A DNA stretch of 7,722 nucleotides from Spirochaetales bacterium (GTDB taxonomy: Bacteria; Spirochaetota; Spirochaetia; DTKZ01), in assembly GCA_031280945.1 (NCBI GenBank), contig JAITGB010000278.1:1-7722 (forward strand), written 5' to 3'. Each line of letters opens with the position of its first letter. Positions within the stretch are counted from its first letter, which is position 1. Of this stretch, positions 1-5,803 are shown in pieces. Position numbers and translations under genes: made by a program. The notes below the pieces were generated by a model. That model was given only the letters and a program-made list of their open reading frames with translations, was not told the DNA's origin and did no database searches.

Positions 1-23
1 GGATAGAAGCGGAAATCCCGCAG

Positions 24-41
24 AAAAGCCGAAGGCTTTTT
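24..41 (+). terminator. Possible weak intrinsic terminator
   Basis: AAAAGCC (24-30) pairs perfectly with GGCTTTT (34-40) around a GAA triloop, and a T run occupies 37-41. The shape is that of a small A-flanked terminator that would work in both directions. Only three G-C pairs hold the core, and the hairpin also sits inside the composite repeat, so it may be a repeat core and not a dedicated terminator. Confidence 0.3.
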
Positions 42-65
42 GAGGAATTGGAGCGGATAGCCCGG

Positions 66-99
66 TTTTTTACGGCCACAGGCCGTAAAAAATGCGCCC
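66..99. repeat. Triloop palindrome, copy 1 (minus orientation)
   Basis: TTTTTTACGGCC (66-77) and GGCCGTAAAAAA (81-92) are exact 12-base inverted repeats around the loop ACA. The flank TGCGCCC follows at 93-99. Read on the minus strand this is GGGCGCA plus the palindrome, which matches the element at 3032-3064. On both strands the bases after the G-C stem are A and not T, so it is not a standard intrinsic terminator in either direction. The octamer ATAGCCCG lies just before it (57-64) and also just after copy 2. Confidence 0.6.
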
Positions 100-147
100 A
101 AATTTTTCTTCCGAAAAAGTAGATGCGAAAACCTTCATTTTTAAAAC

Positions 148-176
148 TTGAAGCTCGCGCGAAATAATGGTATTCT
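148..176 (+). promoter_or_regulatory. Candidate sigma-70-type promoter for map
   Basis: TTGAAG (148-153) and TATTCT (171-176) match the -35 and -10 consensus at four of six positions each and are separated by exactly 17 bases. The expected transcription start is about 183, one base before the ATG of map. An alternative -10, AATAAT (163-168, five of six), has TTTAAA (140-145) 17 bases upstream and would start near 175. Either way the mRNA leader would be under about 10 bases, which fits the absence of a Shine-Dalgarno sequence before position 184. Confidence 0.4.
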
Positions 177-183
177 TTTTTTT

Positions 184-930
184 ATGCAGCGCCTTAAAAC
201 AGCGAAAGATATTGACGGCATACGGGAGTCCTGCGTTCTTCTGTCGCGCATTTTTGAGGAACTGAAGTCCGTTGTGGCGGAGGGCATTACACCGCGGGAG
301 ATTGACGCTCTTGTGCGTTCACGCGCTAGGGAGATGGGGGCGAAGCCCGCGTTTCTGGGGTACAGGGGTTTTCCCGCGGCGATTTGCATTTCGCCGAATG
401 ACGCGGTTATTCATGGCATTCCGGGCAAGCGTAAGCTGAAAAGCGGGGATATTGTGGGGCTTGACTGCGGGCTGAACCTGCGCGGTTTTTTTAGTGACGC
501 GGCGCTGACGCTGCCTGTGGGCCGCGTTACGCCGGAGAGCGAGCTTCTCATGCGCGTTACGCGGGAGGCTCTTGAGTGTGCTGTCGGGCAGGCTGTGTGC
601 GGCAACAGAATCAGCGATATTTCCCGCGCTGTGTACGATACCGCGAAGAAGAACGGCCTGGGGGTTGTGCGGGCCTACTGCGGGCACGGGGTGGGTTTTT
701 CTCCGCACGAGGACCCTGAGGTGCCCAACTATGTGCATAGGGGTTCCAATCCGCGCCTCAAGCCGGGTATGGTTTTGGCGATTGAGCCCATGCTGACCGC
801 CGGGGGCGATGATGTTGAGGTTTTGGATGATGATTGGACTGTTGTTACGGCGGACGGGAGTTTTTCCGCGCATTTTGAACATACGGTGGCGATTTTCGCC
901 GGCCATACAGAGGTGCTTACCGCATGGTAG
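184..930 (+). CDS. map: Methionine aminopeptidase, type I
   Basis: This cytoplasmic metalloprotease removes the initiator methionine from new proteins. The 248-residue product has the usual single-domain type I length. All metal ligands of the pita-bread fold are visible: D94 (GLDCG), D105 (FFSDAALT), H168 (GHGVG), E201 (AIEPM) and E232 (FEHTV). The substrate-site histidines H77 (HGIPG) and H175 (SPHEDP) are also present, each three residues before its E. coli counterpart. I start at ATG 184 because the protein then begins MQRLKTAKDIDGIRES, the normal family N-terminus. A TTG at 148 would add 12 residues with no family support and would lie in the promoter. No Shine-Dalgarno precedes 184. It is the first gene of a rightward operon; its stop codon overlaps the ribosome binding site of the protease gene. 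Confidence 0.97.
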   Translation: MQRLKTAKDIDGIRESCVLLSRIFEELKSVVAEGITPREIDALVRSRAREMGAKPAFLGYRGFPAAICISPNDAVIHGIPGKRKLKSGDIVGLDCGLNLRGFFSDAALTLPVGRVTPESELLMRVTREALECAVGQAVCGNRISDISRAVYDTAKKNGLGVVRAYCGHGVGFSPHEDPEVPNYVHRGSNPRLKPGMVLAIEPMLTAGGDDVEVLDDDWTVVTADGSFSAHFEHTVAIFAGHTEVLTAW

Positions 931-934
931 GAGG
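929..934 (+). promoter_or_regulatory. Ribosome binding site of htrA, overlapping map stop
   Basis: A perfect AGGAGG lies four bases before ATG 939, and its first two bases belong to the TAG stop of map. This decides the htrA start: the in-frame ATG at 924 has no such signal and would add only MVGGV. The arrangement couples htrA translation to ribosomes finishing map. Confidence 0.75.
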
Positions 935-938
935 GGTG

Positions 939-2414
939 ATGTCAAGGAAGTTATTTGTTTTTAATTTGGTTCTCGTCGGGATTGTCTGCGGTTTTTGCCT
1001 TGCGTTTTTTGCTTTTTCCTGTTCAACGCGGGCAGGCGGCCCTGAGGCGGCCTACGCTGAGGACGCGAACACGGAGGCCATTAAAAGTCTTCAGAGCCTG
1101 CAAAATTCGTTTCGTTCTATCTCCGAAAAGGCGCGGCCTGTTGTTGTTATGCTCAACGTTGTTGTTGTGCGCAAGCAGGGGCAGCCGGATAAAAACGCTT
1201 TGCCCTGGTTTTACTATTTTTTCGGGAAGCCGGACGACAGGCCGGAGGGGAATCCTGAGCGGGAGTTCCGCAACAACGGTTTGGGTTCGGGCGTTATTCT
1301 CAAGAGGTCGGGCAAGACGTACTATGTTTTAACGAACAATCACGTGGTGGACAAGGCGAATGAGATTAATCTTCACCTCCACGACGGAAGGGAATTCAAG
1401 GCTTCTCTTGTGGGTAAGGATGAGCGTAAAGACCTTGCGGTTATTTCTTTTGAATCGGGCGAGGAGCTTCCTGTTGCGGTTCTGGGCAATTCCGATACTC
1501 TTCAAGTGGGCGACTGGGTTCTTGCTGTGGGCAGTCCCTTTGGTCTTGAATCCACGGTTACGGCGGGAATCGTGAGCGCTCTTGGCAGGAGGGGCGGGCC
1601 GGACGGAAATATCAGCGATTTTATCCAGACCGACGCTTCGATTAATCAGGGAAACTCAGGCGGGGCCCTTGTAAACCTTGCGGGGGACGTTGTGGGAATC
1701 AATACATGGATTACCTCTCCGACAGGAGGGAGCATTGGTCTTGGTTTTGCCATTCCTATCAATAACGTGAAAAAGGCTGTGGAGGAGCTTATCACTCAAG
1801 GCTCGGTTAAGTACGGCTGGCTTGGGGTAAGCATTGCGAGTATTTCCCAGGAGATTGCCTCCCAGATGAGACTGAGCGATACGAAAGGCGCTTTTGTGTA
1901 TCATGTTTTTCGGGGTTCGCCCGCGGACAAGGGAGGAATTCTTCCGGGGGATTTTATCACTCAGCTTGACGGCAAAAAAATCTCTTCGTCCAACGAGCTT
2001 GTTCAAATGGTGGCGGACCTTGAGGTTGGACGGAAGGTTTCCTTTGTTCTTACGCGGCAGAGTAAGGAAGAGAAGTTTACCGTTGCTATTACCGCGCGAG
2101 ATACCCAGCAGACTATTACCGAGCAGAGCAAGAATCTTTGGCCGGGTCTTATTGTTGTTCCTCTTACCGATGAGATAAAAAAGGAGCTTGAGACTTCGGC
2201 TCTGGGCGGCGTTGCTGTTCGCAGTGTGGAGCAGCGTACTCCGGCGGACCTCGCGGGCTTAAAAAGCGGCGATGTTATTCTGGAAATAAACGGAAAGAAG
2301 GTGTCAAACCTTCTTGAGTTTTACGCGCGGCTCAACGATACCTCTTCGGGCAAGATTGAGTTTGTCTACGAGCGCGGCGGGGTAAAAATGAGTATCGGGG
2401 TTTTCCGCTCGTGA
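939..2414 (+). CDS. htrA: HtrA/DegP-family serine protease, two PDZ domains
   Basis: This is a periplasmic or membrane-anchored chaperone-protease that degrades misfolded envelope proteins. It has 491 residues. A hydrophobic stretch at about 5-27 is a signal peptide or anchor. The trypsin-like domain spans about 60-285 with the full triad: H135 (TNNHVVD), D165 (ERKDLAV) and S240 (QGNSGGA). PDZ1 starts at about 293 (GWLGVSI), with GSPADKGGILPGD as its core. PDZ2 covers about 400-491 (TPADLAGLKSGD). Maturation is unclear: C28 (FAFSC) could be a loose spirochaete-type lipobox, AYA at 38-40 resembles a signal peptidase I site, or the segment stays as an anchor. It follows map with an 8-base gap and its end overlaps the next gene. 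Codons ending in T (GTT, CTT, ATT) look more frequent than in its neighbours. Confidence 0.95.
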   Translation: MSRKLFVFNLVLVGIVCGFCLAFFAFSCSTRAGGPEAAYAEDANTEAIKSLQSLQNSFRSISEKARPVVVMLNVVVVRKQGQPDKNALPWFYYFFGKPDDRPEGNPEREFRNNGLGSGVILKRSGKTYYVLTNNHVVDKANEINLHLHDGREFKASLVGKDERKDLAVISFESGEELPVAVLGNSDTLQVGDWVLAVGSPFGLESTVTAGIVSALGRRGGPDGNISDFIQTDASINQGNSGGALVNLAGDVVGINTWITSPTGGSIGLGFAIPINNVKKAVEELITQGSVKYGWLGVSIASISQEIASQMRLSDTKGAFVYHVFRGSPADKGGILPGDFITQLDGKKISSSNELVQMVADLEVGRKVSFVLTRQSKEEKFTVAITARDTQQTITEQSKNLWPGLIVVPLTDEIKKELETSALGGVAVRSVEQRTPADLAGLKSGDVILEINGKKVSNLLEFYARLNDTSSGKIEFVYERGGVKMSIGVFRS

Positions 2415-3007
2415 AGGAGTTTCTTTCTTTTGACGCGGTGCGCACAAACGCCCTAAAGCTCGCGGCGGCCATTCACGCTTCGGGCTTTGTGCCGGATATT
2501 ATCTACGTGAGTCTCCGGGGCGGCGCGTATCTGGGTAATATCATCAGTGAATACTTCAAGGTGGTGCGCCGGGGCAAGCGGCCTGTTTTTTACGCCGCTG
2601 TTGTGGCGCGTTCCTACTCGGACATTAACGCCCACGACAAGGTGCGCGTGGACGGCTGGACCTACAATCCGGCCTACCTGCGAAACGGCGACAGGATTCT
2701 CCTTGTTGACGATATTTTCGATTCGGGCCGCACGGTAAATCATCTTGTTGAAATTTTTCTGCAAAAAGGCATACCCAGAAACGATATAAAGGTGGCTGTC
2801 CACGATTACAAGGTGCGCAGCGACAACCTCAACCTCCCGATTCAGCCTGATTTTTACTGCCGCAGGCTTGCCCGCGAGGAGGCCGACGGCTGGATTCACT
2901 ACATGAGCCATGAGCTTATCGGGCTTACGGCGGGCGAAATACGGGAAGCCTATCTTTCTTCGGCTCCCGAACTGGAAGAGGTTTTTCGCGGTATGGGGAT
3001 GCTGTAG
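2411..3007 (+). CDS. Type I phosphoribosyltransferase, probably purine salvage
   Basis: The 198-residue cytoplasmic protein has the PRPP-binding signature LLVDDIFDSGRT (residues 97-108; acidic pair D100-D101) and a pyrophosphate-loop candidate SLRGG (34-38) after a beta strand, IIYV. These are the two hallmarks of the type I fold. The C-terminal part with W161 (ADGWIHYMSHE) recalls the base-binding hood of xanthine/hypoxanthine-guanine enzymes such as Gpt. It therefore probably transfers phosphoribose to a purine base, but the base cannot be read from sequence and PRPP-binding regulators share this fold. The GTG start at 2411 shares four bases with the htrA end (GTGA). There is only a weak GGGG ten bases upstream, so translation probably depends on coupling. 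It is the last gene of the rightward operon. Confidence 0.85.
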   Translation: MKEFLSFDAVRTNALKLAAAIHASGFVPDIIYVSLRGGAYLGNIISEYFKVVRRGKRPVFYAAVVARSYSDINAHDKVRVDGWTYNPAYLRNGDRILLVDDIFDSGRTVNHLVEIFLQKGIPRNDIKVAVHDYKVRSDNLNLPIQPDFYCRRLAREEADGWIHYMSHELIGLTAGEIREAYLSSAPELEEVFRGMGML

Positions 3008-3031
3008 CGCTGTCAAAAATTTAAGAGAATG

Positions 3032-3064
3032 GGCGCATTTTTTCGGGCCGTTGGCCCGAAAAAA
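3032..3064. repeat. Triloop palindrome, copy 2 (plus orientation)
   Basis: GGGCGCA (3031-3037, sharing its edge with this feature) precedes TTTTTTCGGGCC (3038-3049), a GTT loop and GGCCCGAAAAAA (3053-3064), an exact 12-bp inverted repeat. It matches the reverse complement of 66-99 in the flank, the six A/T base pairs, the GGCC core and the three-base loop, while the two or three outer G-C positions of the stem differ but remain paired. It begins about 30 bases after the phosphoribosyltransferase stop. Because A residues follow the stem on both strands, it is not a typical intrinsic terminator. ATAGCCCG follows at 3068-3075. Confidence 0.65.
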
Positions 3065-3097
3065 CCCATAGCCCGATAAAACGCGCAAATGCAGCTT

Positions 3098-3166
3098 CCC
3101 TCAAAATCCGGCTAAGTGCCGCATAGCAGCACTCTATGGTTCCAGCCCTAATCGCGTTTTTGAGGG
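3098..3166. repeat. Imperfect 69-nt cruciform
   Basis: The arms pair in three steps toward a seven-base loop. CCCTCAAAA (3098-3106) pairs with TTTTGAGGG (3158-3166), GGCT (3110-3113) with AGCC (3144-3147), and CATAG (3122-3126) with CTATG (3134-3138). Internal loops separate the steps. A competing hairpin AGTGC/GCACT (3115-3119 with 3129-3133) uses the centre. This may be a transcript-end structure of the rightward operon, a small mobile palindrome or a structured RNA; the sequence alone does not decide. Confidence 0.45.
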
Positions 3167-3184
3167 GGGCTTTGCGGGGCTTCG

Positions 3185-3218
3185 GTATTTGCGCTGCGCG
3201 CAAATACACGCTTCGCGT
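3185..3218. repeat. Adjacent triloop hairpins
   Basis: GTATTTGCGC (3185-3194) and GCGCAAATAC (3198-3207) form an exact 10-bp stem with loop TGC. Immediately next, ACGC (3208-3211) and GCGT (3215-3218) pair around TTC. A third of the same build, TGCGC-TTC-GCGCA, lies at 3253-3265. Repeated use of a three-base loop is shared with the hairpins at 24-40, 66-92 and 3038-3064. Confidence 0.5.
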
Positions 3219-3252
3219 CCCCTCCAATCCCTTGCGCGGCCTACGGGCTCTT

Positions 3253-3277
3253 TGCGCTTCGCGCACTTTGATTTTTT
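3253..3277 (+). terminator. Possible intrinsic terminator of the map-htrA-PRT operon
   Basis: The hairpin TGCGC-TTC-GCGCA (3253-3265) is followed by a T-rich tract (CTTTGATTTTTT, 3266-3277) on the plus strand. It is the only hairpin in the gap with T residues after its stem in the direction of the rightward operon. The five-pair stem and the six-base delay before the T run make it weak, and it lies about 245 bases past the last stop codon. Confidence 0.35.
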
Positions 3278-3282
3278 ATAAT

Positions 3283-3314
3283 AGCGGCAAATGCAGCCGG
3301 CCAGCCCTGCCGCT
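3283..3314. repeat. Inverted repeat just past the stress protein gene
   Basis: AGCGGCA (3283-3289) pairs with TGCCGCT (3308-3314), leaving an 18-base loop that itself contains the palindrome GCCGGC (3296-3301). It abuts the stop codon of the leftward stress protein gene at 3315, where a terminator would be expected. On the minus strand, however, the stem is followed by ATTATAAAAAATC and not a T run, so termination here would be non-canonical. It also follows a perfect TATAAT (3277-3282) on the plus strand. Confidence 0.4.
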
Positions 3315-3797
3315 TCACAGCCGTGAGAAAATCTTTTCTATGCCTTCTTCTTTTGCCACAAGAACGGAACACTTTGCGTTCACGAGAATTTCCTTGTGCG
3401 CTTCGGAGATTATGTCGCGGCCCTGTCTCTGGCGCTCCCAGCCGCCGAGGATAATGAGGTCGGCTGATTTTTCGTCCGCGAGACGGAGAATTTCCGTGTA
3501 AATCGCGCCCTTCCTCAAGAGCGTTTCGATTTTCAGGCTTTTCTGGGAGGCAAGGTCCCGGACGTATTTCAGGTATCTCTCGCCGTTTTCTTCAAGGCTT
3601 TTTTCGTAGTCGGCGCTTTCGTCTTCGATAAATATGTTTGTAATAACAAGCCGGCGCAGCGTCGCGGTATCGACAACGTATACCGCGGTGAGCGAACACC
3701 CGTACTGCCGCGCCAGGGTTATGGCGTATTTGGCGGCGTTAATCGAAGCGTCCGAACCGCTTATGGCAACCACTATGTTGGAGATAAGGGGTTTCAT
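3315..3797 (-). CDS. Universal stress protein (UspA) domain protein
   Basis: This 160-residue, single-domain cytoplasmic protein is the last gene of the V-type ATPase operon. The N-terminus ISNIVVAISGSDASINAAKYAITLARQYG is the first Usp strand and helix with the conserved aspartate D16. The late strand and loop ADLIILGGWERQRQGRDII precede CSVLVAKE, the usual final strand. The ATP-loop pattern G-x2-G-x9-G-S/T is degraded: G118 is kept, but E121 and S131-E132 replace the second glycine and the G-S/T pair. That suggests a non-ATP-binding member or altered ligand use. The ATG overlaps the subunit D stop (ATGA) and has GGAGG (3805-3809) seven bases upstream. A regulatory or protective role linked to the energy state of the ATPase is inference from operon position only. 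Confidence 0.88.
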   Translation of the reverse strand: MKPLISNIVVAISGSDASINAAKYAITLARQYGCSLTAVYVVDTATLRRLVITNIFIEDESADYEKSLEENGERYLKYVRDLASQKSLKIETLLRKGAIYTEILRLADEKSADLIILGGWERQRQGRDIISEAHKEILVNAKCSVLVAKEEGIEKIFSRL

Positions 3798-4420
3798 ACA
3801 GGAGCCTCCATCTGTGTTTTGAGAATTTTCTGGATAAAAAAGATTTCCCGTTCGCGTTCTTCCAGAGCGGCTTCGATGTAGGCTGCGGTTTGCGTTGTGT
3901 CGGGAATGACTATTTTTTCCAAGGCGTTTACCCTTCTTTGTGTTTTTTTTACTTCCCGCGCAAGCCGCCAGACCATTGTGTGTATGCTTGCCATTTCAGC
4001 TATGAGCCGGAGGTATTCAAGAAAATCCCTCATACTTTCATCGGTATAGGCGAAGGTGTTCATAAAGGAATATTTCAGGGTAAGCGGCGGTGTTTTTACT
4101 TCTAATGTGGGAAGGGCGAGGCCGGCGGCTTTGACTGTTTTTTCTATAACCGTAAAGTCGCAGGTAATTCCGGCGCTCACTTCCCGCGCTGTTTCGCGGC
4201 CAACGGCGAGGAGCATTTTTTTAAGGGATGCGTAGGCTTTTGTCATGGCCTTGTCCAGAGCGGCTTCCAGGAGTTTTACCCTCTCCAGCATACGCATAAG
4301 TTCCATAACGAGGATTTCCCTTTTCTGTTCAAGAAGCTCAAAACCTTCGCGGGCGAGGGTTCTCTGCTCCTTCATAAGTATAAGATTTGACTTTGTGGGC
4401 GGAATGTTGAGCTTCGCCAC
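3794..4420 (-). CDS. atpD: V-type ATPase subunit D (central stalk)
   Basis: Subunit D is the rotor shaft that turns inside the A3B3 head and connects it to the membrane ring. The 208-residue product has the normal length. It starts MAKLNIPPTKSNLILMKEQ, the family's typical opening, and forms two long helices, roughly 10-80 and 125-205, that would make the antiparallel coiled coil. The conserved C-terminal block is present (RRVNALEKIVIPDT at 162-175, then EEREREIFFIQKILK at 187-201). The start is GTG at 4420, directly abutting the subunit B stop with no gap. AGGAG (4425-4429) lies four bases upstream. The end overlaps the stress protein start by four bases. Confidence 0.95.
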   Translation of the reverse strand: MAKLNIPPTKSNLILMKEQRTLAREGFELLEQKREILVMELMRMLERVKLLEAALDKAMTKAYASLKKMLLAVGRETAREVSAGITCDFTVIEKTVKAAGLALPTLEVKTPPLTLKYSFMNTFAYTDESMRDFLEYLRLIAEMASIHTMVWRLAREVKKTQRRVNALEKIVIPDTTQTAAYIEAALEEREREIFFIQKILKTQMEAPV

Positions 4421-5803
4421 CTATCTCCTCTCTTTTGGCAGGTATTTGGCGATAAGTTCATCCTTAATTCGGTACAGCTCATCGCGGGGGAGTGAGGACA
4501 GGGTTTTCCAGCCCGTGTCGAGGGTTTGGTCTATGGAGCGGTTTTCGTTTTCTCCCTGCGTGAGAAAGTTTTCCTCAAAAGAATCCCCAAAGGCCATATA
4601 GTTTTTATCTAAGGGGGAAAGCTCTTCCTCCCCTATTATCGAGGCGAGATTGCGGACAGATTTCGCTTTTGAGTACGCCGCGAAAAGCTGGGAGGAGAGG
4701 TCTTTGTGGTCTTCGCGTGTCATACCCTCCCCTATGCCGTCTTTCATAAGGCGCGAGAGGGAGGGCAGGCCCGCCACGGGCGGGTAAATGCCTTTTTGAA
4801 ACATTTCCCTGTCCAGAACGATTTGTCCTTCCGTGATGTAGCCTGTTAAATCGGGTATGGGGTGGCTTATATCATCGTTGGGCATGGAGAGAATGGGAAT
4901 CTGCGTAATTGAGCCGTCCTTGCCCTGAAGTTTTCCCGCCCTTTCATAGAGAGAGGAGAGGTCGGAATACAGGTAGCCGGGAAAGCCTTTTCGGGAGGGG
5001 ATTTCTCCGCGCACGGAGGAGACTTCCCTCAGGGCTTCGCAGTAGTTTGTCATGTCCGTCATAACAACGAGGACGTGCATTCCGCAGTCAAAGGCAAGGT
5101 ATTCAGCGGCTGTTAAGGCGCACCTGGGCGTAATAAGCCTTTCAATGGAGGGGGCGTCCGCGAGGGAGAGGAACATCGCCACCTGGCTCAAAACCCCGCT
5201 TTCCTCAAAGGACTTTATAAAAAAGCGGGCGACATCGTACTTCACGCCCATTGCCGCGAACACCATGACAAAGGATTCCGCTTCTTTCAGAAGCCGGGCC
5301 TGCCGGATAATCTGGGCCGCAAGCCTGTTGTGCGGAAGGCCGCTGCCGGAAAAAATCGGGAGCTTCTGTCCGCGAATCAGGGTGTTCATTCCGTCTATGG
5401 CGGAAATTCCGGTTTGTATAAAATCCTGGGGATAAACGCGAGCGTAGGGGTTTATGGGTTCTCCGTTTACATCGCGGAAGTTGGAGGAAAAAGACGGAGT
5501 GTAGCCGTCAGCGGGCCTGCCAAGCCCGTCGTAGATGCGGCCCAGCATACCCCGCGAGAGGAGAAGCTCCATGGGCCTTTCCATAAATTCCACGCTTGCC
5601 GTTTCCGTTGAAATGCCTGTTGTGGAACCGAAAATCTGAACCGCGGCGTAGTCGCAGGACAGGTCAACAACGCGGCCTGTTTTGCTTTCGCCCCTACCGT
5701 CCCGCACGGTAACGATTTCGCCGAAGCCTACCTCTTCGCGGCGCTTCAAAATAATAATGGGGCCGGAAACCGACGACAGACCCTGAAATTCGAGTCCCCT
5801 CAT
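4421..5803 (-). CDS. atpB: V-type ATPase subunit B (regulatory nucleotide-binding)
   Basis: Subunit B alternates with A in the soluble hexameric head and supplies the non-catalytic half of each nucleotide site. The 460-residue product is full length. It has an N-terminal beta barrel (about 1-75), a degenerate P-loop SGSGLPHN (152-159) lacking the GKT lysine, as expected of B, the VMTDMTNYCEALRE segment (247-260), and PSLSRLM (347-353), whose R351 is the likely arginine finger reaching the A site. A helical C-terminus ends in KYLPKERR. The ATG at 5803 overlaps the subunit A stop (ATGA), with AGGAG (5812-5816) eight bases upstream. It abuts subunit D downstream. The longer Treponema-type B subunits I recall fit this size. 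Confidence 0.97.
   Translation of the reverse strand: MRGLEFQGLSSVSGPIIILKRREEVGFGEIVTVRDGRGESKTGRVVDLSCDYAAVQIFGSTTGISTETASVEFMERPMELLLSRGMLGRIYDGLGRPADGYTPSFSSNFRDVNGEPINPYARVYPQDFIQTGISAIDGMNTLIRGQKLPIFSGSGLPHNRLAAQIIRQARLLKEAESFVMVFAAMGVKYDVARFFIKSFEESGVLSQVAMFLSLADAPSIERLITPRCALTAAEYLAFDCGMHVLVVMTDMTNYCEALREVSSVRGEIPSRKGFPGYLYSDLSSLYERAGKLQGKDGSITQIPILSMPNDDISHPIPDLTGYITEGQIVLDREMFQKGIYPPVAGLPSLSRLMKDGIGEGMTREDHKDLSSQLFAAYSKAKSVRNLASIIGEEELSPLDKNYMAFGDSFEENFLTQGENENRSIDQTLDTGWKTLSSLPRDELYRIKDELIAKYLPKERR
4425..4429 (-). promoter_or_regulatory. Ribosome binding site fixing the GTG start of subunit D
   Basis: AGGAG on the minus strand lies four bases before the GTG start codon at 4418-4420, inside the last codons of subunit B. 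It supports the GTG start over any internal ATG; the first such codon lies 15 residues into the conserved N-terminus. Confidence 0.6.

Larger units (their letters stand above)
1..99. repeat. Composite intergenic repeat with hairpin core
   Basis: The left edge has related blocks on either side of a hairpin: GGATAG-a-AGCGG-aAATCC at 1-18, a triloop hairpin at 24-40, then GGAATT-gg-AGCGGATAGCCC at 44-63, followed directly by the palindrome at 66-92 and TGCGCCC at 93-99. AAATCC and GGAATT can pair with one mismatch, so the unit can fold as a larger stem around the hairpin. This is the build of a dispersed intergenic repeat. From memory, similar AGCGGATAGCCC-type elements occur between genes in other bacteria; I could not check this. 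An open frame runs through it (3-122) and could be the end of a gene starting before the window, but the palindromes argue for noncoding DNA. Confidence 0.45.
3085..3297. repeat. 11-bp direct repeats flanking the palindrome-rich gap
   Basis: GCAAATGCAGC occurs at 3085-3095 and again at 3287-3297 in the same orientation, both preceded by GCG or nearly so. Between them lie the cruciform (3098-3166), the triloop hairpins (3185-3218, 3253-3265) and the TATAAT at 3277-3282. The repeats could mark the edges of a small inserted element of about 200 bp, or be a chance recurrence in repeat-rich DNA. There is no transposase gene. Confidence 0.35.

Noticed and set aside
3..122. Open frame on the plus strand entering from the left edge, ending at TAG 120-122, with an amphipathic-looking peptide
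   Set aside because: It runs straight through two perfect palindromes and the repeat blocks, so it is more likely repeat-derived. It could still be the tail of an upstream gene, which needs sequence to the left to settle.
319..945. 208-codon minus-strand frame
   Set aside because: It is antisense to map, where all catalytic residues are in place, and has no recognisable motif.
3038..3064. Reading this palindrome as a bidirectional intrinsic terminator
   Set aside because: After the G-C stem both strands run into six A residues; the T runs lie before the stem, opposite to what intrinsic termination needs.
2453..3088. 211-codon minus-strand frame
   Set aside because: It is antisense to the phosphoribosyltransferase, which has both PRPP and pyrophosphate loop motifs.
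3021..3266. 81-codon minus-strand frame filling the convergent gap
   Set aside because: It is composed of the palindromes and cruciform, is arginine-rich and low in domain character, and shows no family resemblance.
3136..3501. 121-codon plus-strand frame across the gap and into the stress protein gene
   Set aside because: Its first half is made of the hairpin repeats and its second half is antisense to a well-supported gene; no domain is recognisable.
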